A stretch of 64,000 nt of DNA from Streptomyces griseosporeus (GTDB lineage Bacteria > Actinomycetota > Actinomycetes > Streptomycetales > Streptomycetaceae), in contig NZ_BNBR01000004.1 of NCBI RefSeq assembly GCF_014656055.1, positions 387,081 through 451,080 of the forward strand, read 5' to 3'. The notes below the pieces were generated by a model. The model had not been told where the DNA came from. It saw nothing but the letters and a program-made list of their open reading frames with translations, and searched no databases. A program made the position numbers and the translations under genes. This document shows, piece after piece, positions 52,790 through 61,314 of this stretch; the first letter of the stretch is position 1, and every line of letters starts with the position of its first letter.

Positions 52790-54274
52790 ATGAACGGCAC
52801 CACCGGCACCACGCACACGGGCACCACCGACGGCACCCCCGGCACCGTCCGCAACGTCATCGTCGTCGGCTCCGGCCCCACCGGCCTCCTCCTGGCCGGC
52901 GACCTCGCCACCGCCGGCATCCCGGTCACCGTCGTCGAGAAGCGCCCGCACAAGATCAGCAACCTCTCCCGCGCCTTCGTCCTGCACGCTCGCACCCTGG
53001 AGCAGCTCGACGCCCGCGGCCTCGCCGACGGCATCGAGGACGCCGGCCGCCCCCTGGACCGCCTGCGCCTCTTCGGCCGGCTCACCGTCGCGCTCGACAC
53101 CCTCCCCTCCCGCTTCAACCACCTCCTCGTCATCCCGCAGTACGAGGTGGAGAAGGCACTGGAGCGGCGCGCCCTGGAGGCCGGGGTCGACTTCCGGCAC
53201 GAGACCGAGGTGACCGGCCTCGCCCAGGACGCGGACGGCGTGACGCTGCGGGTCCGCACGGCCGCCGGCGAGGAGGAGCTGCGGGCCGCGTACGTCGTCG
53301 GCACCGACGGCATGCGCAGCGCCGTACGGGACGCGATCGGGCTGCCCTTCCCCGGGCACTCGGCGATCCGTTCCGTGGTGCTGGCGGACGTACGGCTGGC
53401 GGAGGAGCCGGCGAACCTGCTCACCGTCAACGCGGTGGGCGACGCCTTCGCCTTCCTCGCCCCGTTCGGCGACGGCTACTACCGCGTCATCGGCTGGCAC
53501 CGCGGCCGCAACGTCCCCGACAGCGAGCCCCTCGACCTGGAGGAGATCAAGGAGATCACCCGGCTCGCCCTCGGCCGCGACTACGGCATGCACGACGCCC
53601 GCTGGATGTCGCGCTTCCACAGCGACGAACGCCAGGCCCCCGCGTACCGCGTCGGCCGCGTCTTCCTGGCCGGCGACGCCGCGCACGTGCACACCCCGGC
53701 CGGCGGCCAGGGCATGAACACCGGCCTGCAGGACGCGGCCAACCTCGGCTGGAAGCTCGCCCAGGTGCTGCACGGCCACGCCTCCGGCGCGCTGCTCGAC
53801 ACCTACGAGGCCGAGCGGCACCCGGTCGGCAGGTCGGTGCTGCGCAGCAGCGGCGGCATCGTCCGCATGGCGATGGCCAAGCGCCCCTGGACGCTCGCCC
53901 TGCGTGCCGCGCTGACCACCTTCCTCAACAACGCGGCGCCCGCCCGCCGCAAGGTGGTCGGCCAGCTCACCGGCATCGGCTACCGCTACCCGGCCCCGCG
54001 CGGCGCCCACCGCCTGACCGGCGCCCGCGTCCCCGACGTCGCCCTCGCCGGCGGCGGCCGCCTCTACGAGGCCCTGCGCGGCGGCCGTTTCGTCCTGATC
54101 ACCCCGGAGCCGTACGAGGCCGAGCCCGCCCGCAAGGACCGTCTGACCGCCGCCCAGTGGGCCGGCGCCCGCCGCACCACCCTCCTGGTCCGCCCCGACG
54201 GCTACACGGCCTGGGCGTCGGACGACGCGACCCCGGCGGACATCGAGACGGCCCTGGCGGCCCACGTGGGCTGA
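52790..54274 (+). CDS. FAD-dependent aromatic/antibiotic monooxygenase
   Basis: 494 residues from ATG 52790 with AGGAGG upstream. Class A flavoprotein hydroxylase: the FAD motif IVVGSGPTGLLLAGDLA follows a Thr/Gly-rich tail. A DG motif (GTDGMRSAVRDAIGL) and the second FAD motif RVFLAGDAAHVHTPAGGQGM are present, and the C-terminal thioredoxin-like tail is short. Relatives hydroxylate phenols, polyketides or rifamycins. Control by a divergent TetR suggests inducible breakdown of a toxic aromatic compound. Substrate unknown. Confidence 0.88.
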   Translation: MNGTTGTTHTGTTDGTPGTVRNVIVVGSGPTGLLLAGDLATAGIPVTVVEKRPHKISNLSRAFVLHARTLEQLDARGLADGIEDAGRPLDRLRLFGRLTVALDTLPSRFNHLLVIPQYEVEKALERRALEAGVDFRHETEVTGLAQDADGVTLRVRTAAGEEELRAAYVVGTDGMRSAVRDAIGLPFPGHSAIRSVVLADVRLAEEPANLLTVNAVGDAFAFLAPFGDGYYRVIGWHRGRNVPDSEPLDLEEIKEITRLALGRDYGMHDARWMSRFHSDERQAPAYRVGRVFLAGDAAHVHTPAGGQGMNTGLQDAANLGWKLAQVLHGHASGALLDTYEAERHPVGRSVLRSSGGIVRMAMAKRPWTLALRAALTTFLNNAAPARRKVVGQLTGIGYRYPAPRGAHRLTGARVPDVALAGGGRLYEALRGGRFVLITPEPYEAEPARKDRLTAAQWAGARRTTLLVRPDGYTAWASDDATPADIETALAAHVG

Positions 54275-54342
54275 GCGGCCCCGGCCGCACCCGCCCCGGC
54301 CGCGAGCCCGCCGCAGCGAGACGCGGATCACATCGGCGCCCG

Positions 54343-54369
54343 TGTCACAGGGGCGCCGGCTGTCTCGTC
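54343..54369 (+). promoter_or_regulatory. ECF41-type sigma promoter
   Basis: TGTCACA (54343-54349), a 16-base spacer, then CGTC (54366-54369), the consensus I know for ECF41 sigma factors. It lies 48 bases upstream of the AhpD-like gene whose operon encodes an ECF41 factor. Confidence 0.85.
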
Positions 54370-54417
54370 CCGTGGATGTAGCCACCCGGCGACCACGACC
54401 ACACGGAGGGACCCACG

Positions 54418-54894
54418 ATGGACGCCCGACTCGACCTCTTCGCCACCGAGACGGCCGGCAAGGCCTTCAAGCACTTCATGGGCGTCGGCAGGACGCTCAA
54501 GGGCTCGTCGCTGCCGGCCGCCACGCAGGAGCTGGTGGCGCTGCGGGTGAGCCAGATCAACGGCTGTGCCGTGTGCATCGACATGCACACCAAGGACGCC
54601 CTCGCGGCCGGCGAGTCGTCGGTGCGGCTGCACCTGGTGGCGGCCTGGCGGGAGGCCACCGTCTTCACCGAGGCCGAGCGGGCGGCGCTGGAGCTGGCCG
54701 AGCAGGGCACCCGGATCGGCGACGGGGCCGGCGGGGTCGACGACGCGCTCTGGGCGCGGGTCGCCGAGCACTACGACCAGGAGCAGCTGGCCGCGCTGGT
54801 GATGCTGGTGTCGTTCATGAACACGGTGAACCGGCTGAACATCATCACGCGGCAGCCCTGCGCCGGGGACTACGTGGCCGGCCAGTTCCACTGA
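54418..54894 (+). CDS. AhpD/carboxymuconolactone decarboxylase-family protein
   Basis: 158 residues. The CMD core VALRVSQINGCAVCIDMHTKDA contains the redox CxxC and the conserved His. It likely acts as a peroxidase-type reductase or carbon-centre decarboxylase. Genes of this type (or related oxidoreductases) are the standard neighbours and targets of ECF41 sigma factors, and the ECF41 promoter stands in front of it. The sigma gene follows after 86 bases. Confidence 0.9.
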   Translation: MDARLDLFATETAGKAFKHFMGVGRTLKGSSLPAATQELVALRVSQINGCAVCIDMHTKDALAAGESSVRLHLVAAWREATVFTEAERAALELAEQGTRIGDGAGGVDDALWARVAEHYDQEQLAALVMLVSFMNTVNRLNIITRQPCAGDYVAGQFH

Positions 54895-54980
54895 GCCGGG
54901 CGCGGCCGGTGCCCCGGGTCGGGCATAGTGCTCCGGGCCGGGCACCCGCCGGCCGCGGGCGGAACGAGGGGGAGCAAGAC

Positions 54981-55904
54981 GTGAGCAAGGTCGAGGAGTT
55001 CGAGGAGCTGCGGCCGCTGCTGTTCTCGATCGCCTACCGCATTCTCGGCAGCGTGAGCGAGGCCGAGGACGCGGTGCAGGAGACCTGGCTGCGCTACGAC
55101 CTCTCCGGGACCCGGCCCGCCTCCACCAAGTCCTTCCTGTCGGCCACCGTCACCCGCATCGCGATCGACGTGCTGCGCTCCGCGCGGGTGCGGCGGGAGG
55201 AGTACACCGGGACCTGGCTGCCCGAGCCGCTGCTCGGCGACCCCTACCAGGACCCGGCGCGCTCCGCCGAGCTGGCCGACTCGGTGTCGATGGCGGCGCT
55301 GCTGCTCCTGGAGCGGCTCAGCCCGCTGGAGCGTGCCGTGTTCGTGCTGCGGGACGTGTTCGCGTTCGGGTTCGACGAGGTCGCCGCGGCGGTGGGCCGG
55401 TCGGAGGCGGCGTGCCGGCAGCTGCTGGTGCGGGCCCGGCGGCACATGCGGGAGGGGCGGCCGCGGTTCGCGGCGGACGAGCGGGAGCGCACCGAGCTGG
55501 CCGGGCGGTTCTTCGACGCGCTGAAGAACGGCGACGTGGCCGCACTGCGCGGCGTGCTGTCCGCCGATGTCGAACTGGTCGGCGACGGCGGCGGAAAGGC
55601 GCCGCAGCTGGCCCGGGCGGTCGTCGGCGCCGAGGGTGTGGCGCGGCTGCTCGCGGCGGTGTACCCGCTGATGGCCCGTATCGACGTGACGTTCGAGCCG
55701 CGGGAGGTCAACGGCGGTCCGGGCGCCGTCTTCCGCGACCGGGACGGCAGGGTGCTGCACGTCCTGGCGCTGGACGTGGCCGACGGGCGGATCCGCGCCG
55801 TCCGCTCGGTGCTCAACCCCGACAAGCTCGCCCACCTCGGCCCGGTCGCCGACGCCTGGGCCGTCGACGCCGAGCTGAAGCGGGTCCGGCGCGGTCTCGG
55901 CTGA
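54981..55904 (+). CDS. ECF41-family RNA polymerase sigma factor (SigJ-like)
   Basis: 307 residues from GTG 54981 with GGGGGAG upstream. Sigma region 2 occupies about 8-75 (LLFSIAYRILGSVSEAEDAVQE) and region 4 about 105-165 (LSPLERAVFVLRDVFAFGFD). A SnoaL-like C-terminal domain follows (about 175-290). ECF41 hallmarks are present: WLPEPL between the sigma regions, DGGGK near 203 and NPDKL near 281. In this family the C-terminal domain replaces an anti-sigma factor by controlling core binding. It probably transcribes its own operon from 54343. Confidence 0.93.
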   Translation: MSKVEEFEELRPLLFSIAYRILGSVSEAEDAVQETWLRYDLSGTRPASTKSFLSATVTRIAIDVLRSARVRREEYTGTWLPEPLLGDPYQDPARSAELADSVSMAALLLLERLSPLERAVFVLRDVFAFGFDEVAAAVGRSEAACRQLLVRARRHMREGRPRFAADERERTELAGRFFDALKNGDVAALRGVLSADVELVGDGGGKAPQLARAVVGAEGVARLLAAVYPLMARIDVTFEPREVNGGPGAVFRDRDGRVLHVLALDVADGRIRAVRSVLNPDKLAHLGPVADAWAVDAELKRVRRGLG

Positions 55905-55918
55905 CGTACGGCGTGGTC

Positions 55919-56338
55919 TCAGCCGGCGTCGTCCAGCTGGTGGTCGGCCCAGACGTAGGTCTCCGGCAGCAGCTCGGCGACGGGCACGGCCCGCATCCGG
56001 TCGCCGTTGCCGACGATGACCCGCAGTGCCGGGAAGTAGTCGAACAGGACCTGGCGGCACCGGCCGCACGGCGGGACGACCCCGCGGTCGCGGTCGCCGA
56101 CGGCGACGACGGTGTCGAGGTCGTAGGCGCCCTGGGCGGCCGCCGTGCCGATCAGGACCAGCTCCGCGCAGGGGCCGCCGGTGAAGTGGTAGGCGTTGAC
56201 GGCGGTGACGATCCGGCCGTCCCGGGCGCGGGCCGCGGCGGCCATGGTGTGGTGGTCGCCCCGGCAGCGCGTGCGGGCCACCTCGGCCGCGGCCCCGACC
56301 AGTTCGTGGTCCACCGCGAGTGGCTGCGGGACGCTCAT
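55919..56338 (-). CDS. Blasticidin-S-deaminase-like cytidine deaminase
   Basis: 139 residues; ATG 56338 overlaps the MarR stop (ATGA). Zinc-deaminase motifs are CAE near residues 54-56 and PCGRCRQ near 88-92. Flanks such as VNAYHFTGGPCAELVLIGTAA and ELLPETYVW closely track fungal and bacterial blasticidin-S deaminase as I recall its sequence, more than housekeeping cytidine deaminase. It may detoxify a cytosine nucleoside antibiotic or act in nucleoside salvage. Coupling to MarR and divergent exporters favours resistance. Confidence 0.8.
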   Translation of the reverse strand: MSVPQPLAVDHELVGAAAEVARTRCRGDHHTMAAAARARDGRIVTAVNAYHFTGGPCAELVLIGTAAAQGAYDLDTVVAVGDRDRGVVPPCGRCRQVLFDYFPALRVIVGNGDRMRAVPVAELLPETYVWADHQLDDAG

Positions 56339-56859
56339 GCCGCCTGCCCCGTTCCCGCGAGCAGGTCCCGCAGCAGATCGGCGAGCTGCCCCACCCGTTC
56401 CTCGTCGAGGGCGGCGGTCAGGGCCTCCGTCTGCACGGCGAGGCCCGCGCCGACCGCCTCGTCGATCAGCCGCAGCCCCTCCTCGGTCAGCGTCACCTGG
56501 AGACCGCGCCGGTCGTGCGGGTCGGGGGAGCGGCGCAGCAGTCCGGCGCGTTCCAGCTTGTCCAGCCGGCCGGTCATACCGCCCGTGGTGAGCATGAGCG
56601 TCGCCGAGAGCTGGCGCGGCGAGAGGGTGTACGGCTCGCCGGCGCGGCGCAGGGTCGCCAGGACGTCGAACTCGCCGCGCGAGATGCCGAACCGGGCGTA
56701 GGCCTTCTCCACCCGGTCGCCCATGGTGCGCGAGAGCCGGTAGATGCGGCCGAAGACCTCCATCGCGCGGGTGTCGAGGTCGGGGCGCACGGCGGCCCAC
56801 TGCTCGATGATCGCGTCGACCGGGTCCCGGGAGGCGGGGGGCTGAGGGTTCGAGGTCAT
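56335..56859 (-). CDS. MarR-family transcriptional regulator
   Basis: 174 residues. The winged HTH FGISRGEFDVLATLRRAGEP, SPRQLSATLMLTTGGMTGRL and the wing SPDPHDRRGLQVTLTEEG are classical MarR. It is divergent from an MFS exporter across a palindromic operator and coupled to a blasticidin-deaminase-like gene. It probably represses all of these until an antibiotic-like ligand binds. Confidence 0.92.
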   Translation of the reverse strand: MTSNPQPPASRDPVDAIIEQWAAVRPDLDTRAMEVFGRIYRLSRTMGDRVEKAYARFGISRGEFDVLATLRRAGEPYTLSPRQLSATLMLTTGGMTGRLDKLERAGLLRRSPDPHDRRGLQVTLTEEGLRLIDEAVGAGLAVQTEALTAALDEERVGQLADLLRDLLAGTGQAA

Positions 56860-56918
56860 GGGGCGAGTATCCGCACCGGTCGGCTCGGCCGCAAGAAAGT
56901 GGGTTCCGACTAAGTGCC

Positions 56919-56950
56919 TTGACTGTAAGTTGCTTAGCGCTAAGCTACTT
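56919..56950 (+). promoter_or_regulatory. MFS promoter overlapped by MarR operator
   Basis: TTGACT (56919-56924), 16 bases, TAAGCT (56941-56946). The perfect palindrome GCTTAGCGCTAAGC (56932-56945), extending imperfectly to 56927-56950, covers the spacer and -10, so bound MarR would block RNA polymerase. Confidence 0.82.
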
Positions 56951-56981
56951 CCTACCAAGCAACCGCAGCAGGGGGTCCACC

Positions 56982-58289
56982 GTGCAGAACGTGATCGACG
57001 TGCAGAACGCGCAGAAGCGGTCCGACCGCGCACCCGGTCGCTGGTCCCTGCCCGTCGCCGCCGCCGTCAACGGCGTCGGCACCGGCATGTACATCCCGTT
57101 CACGCTGGTGTTCTTCCACTACGTCACGGGCCTGTCCTTCACCGTCGTCGGCACGGTCCTCACCGTCACCGGCCTCGTGGGCCTCGCCGCACTCCCCGCC
57201 GCCGGGGCGGCCGTGGACCGGTACGGCGCCAAGCCCGTGCAGTACGTCCTCTACGGCGTCCGCGTCGCCGGCTTCGCGCTGTACCCCCTCGCCCACTCCC
57301 TGGCCGCCTTCGCCGCCGTCGCCCTGGTCACCGCGGCGGCCGACCGCGCCTTCCCCGCCGTGCAGCAGTCCCTGATCGGCGAGGTCGCGCGGGGCGCCGA
57401 CCGCGACCGGCTGCAGGCCGCCACGCGCGCCCTGCAGAACGGCGGCAACGGCGCCGGCGCGCTGCTCGCCTCCCTCGTCATCGCCTTCGCCGGACCCACC
57501 GGCTACACCTGGGCCGCCTGGGGCAACGCCCTGTCCTTCGCCGTCGCCGCGCTCCTGCTGCGCCCGCTCAAGCCCCTCCGCGCCGCCGCCGCCCCGGCCC
57601 GGCGCCGCGCCGGGTACCGGCTCGTCCTCGCCGACCGGCCCTTCCTCGTCGTCACCGGCGCCAACTTCCTCAACGCGCTCAGCTACTCGGCCCTGTCGGT
57701 GCTCTTCCCGCTGTTCCTGCTGGAGTGGCTGCACGCCCCCGCGGCGCTCACCGGATCCGCGTTCACCGTCAACACCGTGCTGTGCGCGCTCGCCGGGGTG
57801 TACGTCGGCAGCCGCGTCCGGCGCGCCGGCGCCCGCCGGACCAGGCCCGCGGCCCTCGGCGGCACCCTGTTCTCCGCCGCGTTCGCCGCGCAGATCGTGC
57901 TCGGCACCGTACGCCCCGCCTCCGGTGCCGTCCTCGGCGTCGCCCTCGGTGCCGTGGTCGTCGTCTACACGCTCGGCGAGCTGATCCACAGCCCCGCCGC
58001 CGAGGTGCTCGCCGTGTCCGCGGCCCCGGAGGAGGCACGCGGCCGGTACATGGCCGCCTACCAGATCTCCTGGTCGCTGGCGAAGGCCGTGGCGCCCTCG
58101 CTGTTCACCGTCCTCTTCGCCGCGGACGGCCGGCTGCCCTGGGCCGTCCTGATCGTCACCTCCACCGTCGCCGCCGCCCTGCTCATCCGGGTCGAGCACC
58201 GCCTGCCCGCCGACGCGGTACGCCCCGTCCCGGTCACCGTCGCCCGCGGCGACGCCCCCGCCTCCACCGGCCACTCCGTCGCGGCCTGA
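56982..58289 (+). CDS. Major facilitator superfamily exporter
   Basis: 435 residues from GTG 56982 with AGGGGG upstream. Twelve predicted spans with a central cytoplasmic loop (RPLKPLRAAAAPARRRAGYR) and motif A-like DRYGAKPVQY after span 2. It resembles drug-efflux MFS proteins. It is controlled by the MarR operator in its promoter and probably exports the compound sensed by MarR. Two EamA exporters follow on the same strand. Confidence 0.9.
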   Translation: MQNVIDVQNAQKRSDRAPGRWSLPVAAAVNGVGTGMYIPFTLVFFHYVTGLSFTVVGTVLTVTGLVGLAALPAAGAAVDRYGAKPVQYVLYGVRVAGFALYPLAHSLAAFAAVALVTAAADRAFPAVQQSLIGEVARGADRDRLQAATRALQNGGNGAGALLASLVIAFAGPTGYTWAAWGNALSFAVAALLLRPLKPLRAAAAPARRRAGYRLVLADRPFLVVTGANFLNALSYSALSVLFPLFLLEWLHAPAALTGSAFTVNTVLCALAGVYVGSRVRRAGARRTRPAALGGTLFSAAFAAQIVLGTVRPASGAVLGVALGAVVVVYTLGELIHSPAAEVLAVSAAPEEARGRYMAAYQISWSLAKAVAPSLFTVLFAADGRLPWAVLIVTSTVAAALLIRVEHRLPADAVRPVPVTVARGDAPASTGHSVAA

Positions 58290-58318
58290 CGCCCGACAGC
58301 CACCCGAGGGACCCCGCC

Positions 58319-59272
58319 ATGAACCGCACCGCCACCGTCCTGCTCACCGCCCTCGCCCCCGCCTCCTGGGGCACCACCTACGCCGTCACCACCGAGTTCC
58401 TGCCGCCCGACCGCCCCCTGTTCACCGCCCTGCTGCGGGCCCTGCCCGCCGGGCTGCTGCTCCTCGGCATCACCCGGGTGCTGCCCAAGGGCATCTGGTG
58501 GGGACGGGCGGCCGTGCTCGGCGCGCTGAACATCGGCGCCTTCTTCCCGCTGCTGTTCCTGTCCGCCTACCGGCTGCCCGGCGGCATGGCCGCCGTCGTC
58601 GGCTCGGCCGGACCCCTGTTCGTCGTCGGGCTCTCGGCGCTGCTGCTCGGGCAGCGGCCCACCGCACGGTCCGTCGTCACCGGGATCGTGGCCGCGTCCG
58701 GCGTCAGCCTGGTCGTGCTGAAGGCGGCCGGCGCCCTCGACGCGCTCGGCGTGGCCGCCGCCGTCGCCTCCACCGCCTCCATGTCGGCCGGCACCGTCCT
58801 GACCAAGCGGTGGGGCCGCCCCGACGGCGTCGGCCCGCTCGCCCTCACCGGCTGGCAGCTGACCGCCGGCGGCCTGCTCATCGCCCCGCTCGCCCTGCTG
58901 GTCGAGGGCGCCCCGCCCGCGCTGGACGGCCCCGCGATCGGCGGCTACCTCTACCTCGCGCTCGCCAACACCGCCGTCGGCTACTGGCTCTGGTTCCGCG
59001 GCATCGGCCGCCTCAGCGCCACCCAGGTCACCTTCCTCGGCCCGCTCTCCCCGCTGACCGCCGCCCTCGTCGGCTGGGCCGCGCTCGGCCAGAGCCTCAC
59101 CCCGCTGCAACTGGCGGGCATGGCGCTGGCGTTCGGGGCGACGGTGGCGGGGCAGCTGGGCCGGCCGGGACAGCCGCCCGCGGGTGCCGCGCCCGTCAGA
59201 ACGTTCAGTTTCCGCGAAAGGAATGCTCGAAAAGATTCGATGGACGTGACAGGTCCCGCGCTGCGACGGTAG
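58319..59272 (+). CDS. EamA/DMT-family transporter 1
   Basis: 317 residues from ATG 58319 (CGAGGG upstream), 29 bases after the MFS stop. It has ten spans in two EamA repeats (TALAPASWGTTYAVTTEFLP and the second repeat from VAAAVASTASMSAGTVL). The C-terminal 35 residues after the last span are charged and less conserved. It is a metabolite or drug exporter; the substrate is unknown. Confidence 0.88.
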   Translation: MNRTATVLLTALAPASWGTTYAVTTEFLPPDRPLFTALLRALPAGLLLLGITRVLPKGIWWGRAAVLGALNIGAFFPLLFLSAYRLPGGMAAVVGSAGPLFVVGLSALLLGQRPTARSVVTGIVAASGVSLVVLKAAGALDALGVAAAVASTASMSAGTVLTKRWGRPDGVGPLALTGWQLTAGGLLIAPLALLVEGAPPALDGPAIGGYLYLALANTAVGYWLWFRGIGRLSATQVTFLGPLSPLTAALVGWAALGQSLTPLQLAGMALAFGATVAGQLGRPGQPPAGAAPVRTFSFRERNARKDSMDVTGPALRR

Positions 59273-59300
59273 GGCCCCACCCCCTCCCCGAAGGAGTTTC

Positions 59301-60257
59301 GTGGCCGTCGCCGCACCCCGCACCCACCTCACCCCCGTCCCGAGGGCAGCCGCCCTCGGGATCGGCTTCGCCGCCCTCGCCACCCTCGTCTGGTCCGGCA
59401 GCTTCGTCACCTCCCGGGCGCTCGGCGACAGCGTGCCCCCGGTGCAGCACGCCTTCTGGCGGTGGGTCGTCGCCCTGGCGGTCGTCGCCCCCTTCGGCGC
59501 CCGGCAGGCCTGGCGGCAGCGGCACCTGATCCGGCGCCACCTGGGCCACACCCTTCTCGCCTCCCTCCTCGGCGTCGCCGTCTACAACACCCTCGTCAAC
59601 CAGGCCGGAGCGACCACCCCGGCCGCCAACATGGGCATGATCATGGCCGCGTCGCCGGTCCTGATGGCGCTGTACGAACGCGCCGCCGGAATCCGCCTCG
59701 GCGCCCGCCGCACCGCCGGACTGCTCACCGCCTGCGCGGGCGTGCTGCTGCTCGCCGGGCGCGGCGCCGGCGGACCCGCCCCCGGCGACCTGTGGATGAT
59801 CGCCGCCGCCTGCTGCTTCGGCTCCTACAGCGCCCTGCTGCGCCGCCGCCCGGAAGGACTCGGCGGTACGGCCTTCCTGTTCACGACGTTCCTGCTGGGC
59901 ACCGTGATGCTGCTGCCCGCCCAGGCCGTGAGCCTCGCCGTGCAGGGCGGCTTCACCCCGACGCCCGGCACGGTCCTGCCCCTGCTGTACGTCGGCGTGG
60001 TCTCCTCCGCGCTCGCCTTCTTCGCCTGGAACCGGGCGATCGCCCTCGTCGGCCCCGCCCGCGCCGGCGTCGTCTACTACCTCCAGCCCGTCTGCGTGGC
60101 CCTGCTCTCCTGGGCCCTGCTCGACGAGCCGCTGGGCTGGGCCCAGGCCGGCTGCATGGCGCTGATCCTCGGAGGGGTCGTCCTCGGCGCGGGACCCGCG
60201 CGCGCCGGAAAGTCCGCAGCCGGGCGCGCCGGAAAGTCCGGAGCCGGGCGCGCCTGA
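59301..60257 (+). CDS. EamA/DMT-family transporter 2
   Basis: 318 residues from GTG 59301 with AAGGAG upstream, 28 bases after transporter 1. Ten spans are predicted, beginning IGFAALATLVWSGSFVTSRAL, with the second repeat DLWMIAAACCFGSYSALL. The C-terminal tail is a short repeat (ARAGKSAAGRAGKSGAGRA) encoded by tandem DNA copies that run on past the stop. It is probably co-transcribed with transporter 1. Confidence 0.88.
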   Translation: MAVAAPRTHLTPVPRAAALGIGFAALATLVWSGSFVTSRALGDSVPPVQHAFWRWVVALAVVAPFGARQAWRQRHLIRRHLGHTLLASLLGVAVYNTLVNQAGATTPAANMGMIMAASPVLMALYERAAGIRLGARRTAGLLTACAGVLLLAGRGAGGPAPGDLWMIAAACCFGSYSALLRRRPEGLGGTAFLFTTFLLGTVMLLPAQAVSLAVQGGFTPTPGTVLPLLYVGVVSSALAFFAWNRAIALVGPARAGVVYYLQPVCVALLSWALLDEPLGWAQAGCMALILGGVVLGAGPARAGKSAAGRAGKSGAGRA

Positions 60258-60325
60258 AGGCCCCGGAGCCGGGCCCCCTTACGCCGCCGCACAGCGCCCC
60301 CGACGCCGCCGTATAGGTTGCCCCC

Positions 60326-61240
60326 ATGGCCGACCGGGACCGCTGGGACCTCCGCAAGCTGCACATCCTGCGCACCCTGCGCGAGCAGGGCACCGTCACC
60401 GCGACCGCCGAGGCGCTGCGGATGACCCCGTCGGCCGTGTCGCAGCAGCTCACCAACCTCGCCCGGCAGCTCGGCGTGCCGCTGCTGCGGGCCCGCGGCC
60501 GGCGTGTGGAACTCACCGACGCGGCCCGGCTCGTGCTGCGGCACGCCGAGGCCGTCTTCGAGCAACTGCAGCGCGCGGACGGCGAGTTGGCCGCCTACCT
60601 GCGCGGCGAGGCGGGCGAGGTGCGGGTCGGCGCGTTCTCCACGGCGGTGCCCGCCCTCGTCGTACCCGCCGTGCGCGGCCTGCGCGCGGCCCACCCCCAG
60701 GTGAGCGTGCGGGTCCGCGAGACCGAGGCGCAGGAGGCGTACGAGCTGCTGGCCGCCGGCGACGTCGACCTCGCGCTGTCCCTGGCCGCGCACGCCCCCA
60801 CCACCGAGGACCGCCGCTTCCTGCTGGTGCCGCTGCTCGCCGACCCGCTGGACGTGGCCCTGTCCCGCGACCACCCGCTGGCCGCCGCGCCGGAGCTGCG
60901 GCTCGCCGACCTCGCCGCCGAACCGTGGATCTTCGGCGGCAGCGGGCCCTGGTCGGACATCACCCGGGGCGCCTGCGAGGCGGCCGGCTTCAGCCCCGTG
61001 CCCGCCCACTCGGCCGCCGGGTGGACCGCGATCCTCGCCATGGTGGAGGCCGGCATGGGCGTGGCGCTGGTGCCGCGCACCGCGGCCGGGCGCCGGGACG
61101 GCGTGGTCATGCGGGAACTGACCGCCGACCGGCCCGTGCGGCACGTCGTCGCCGCGGTGCGCAAGGGCGGCGAGGACGCGCCCGCGGTGGGGCGGGTGCT
61201 GGAGGCGCTCCGCGCGGTCGCCGCACCCGCGCACCCTTGA
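60326..61240 (+). CDS. LysR-family transcriptional regulator
   Basis: 304 residues from ATG 60326. The N-terminal HTH KLHILRTLREQGTVTATAEA, then LRMTPSAVSQQLTNLARQLG, is followed by a periplasmic-binding-like effector domain (EVRVGAFSTAVPALVVPAVRGL; VALVPRTAAG). It lies 68 bases downstream of transporter 2 on the same strand, so it may regulate that exporter, but no binding site is evident. Confidence 0.92.
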   Translation: MADRDRWDLRKLHILRTLREQGTVTATAEALRMTPSAVSQQLTNLARQLGVPLLRARGRRVELTDAARLVLRHAEAVFEQLQRADGELAAYLRGEAGEVRVGAFSTAVPALVVPAVRGLRAAHPQVSVRVRETEAQEAYELLAAGDVDLALSLAAHAPTTEDRRFLLVPLLADPLDVALSRDHPLAAAPELRLADLAAEPWIFGGSGPWSDITRGACEAAGFSPVPAHSAAGWTAILAMVEAGMGVALVPRTAAGRRDGVVMRELTADRPVRHVVAAVRKGGEDAPAVGRVLEALRAVAAPAHP

Positions 61241-61314
61241 CACACCACCCCTCACCTCGGGTGGGTCCGGGCGCGCTCTTGACCGCCCGAGCGGCCCCCG
61301 GGACGCTTGGCTGG

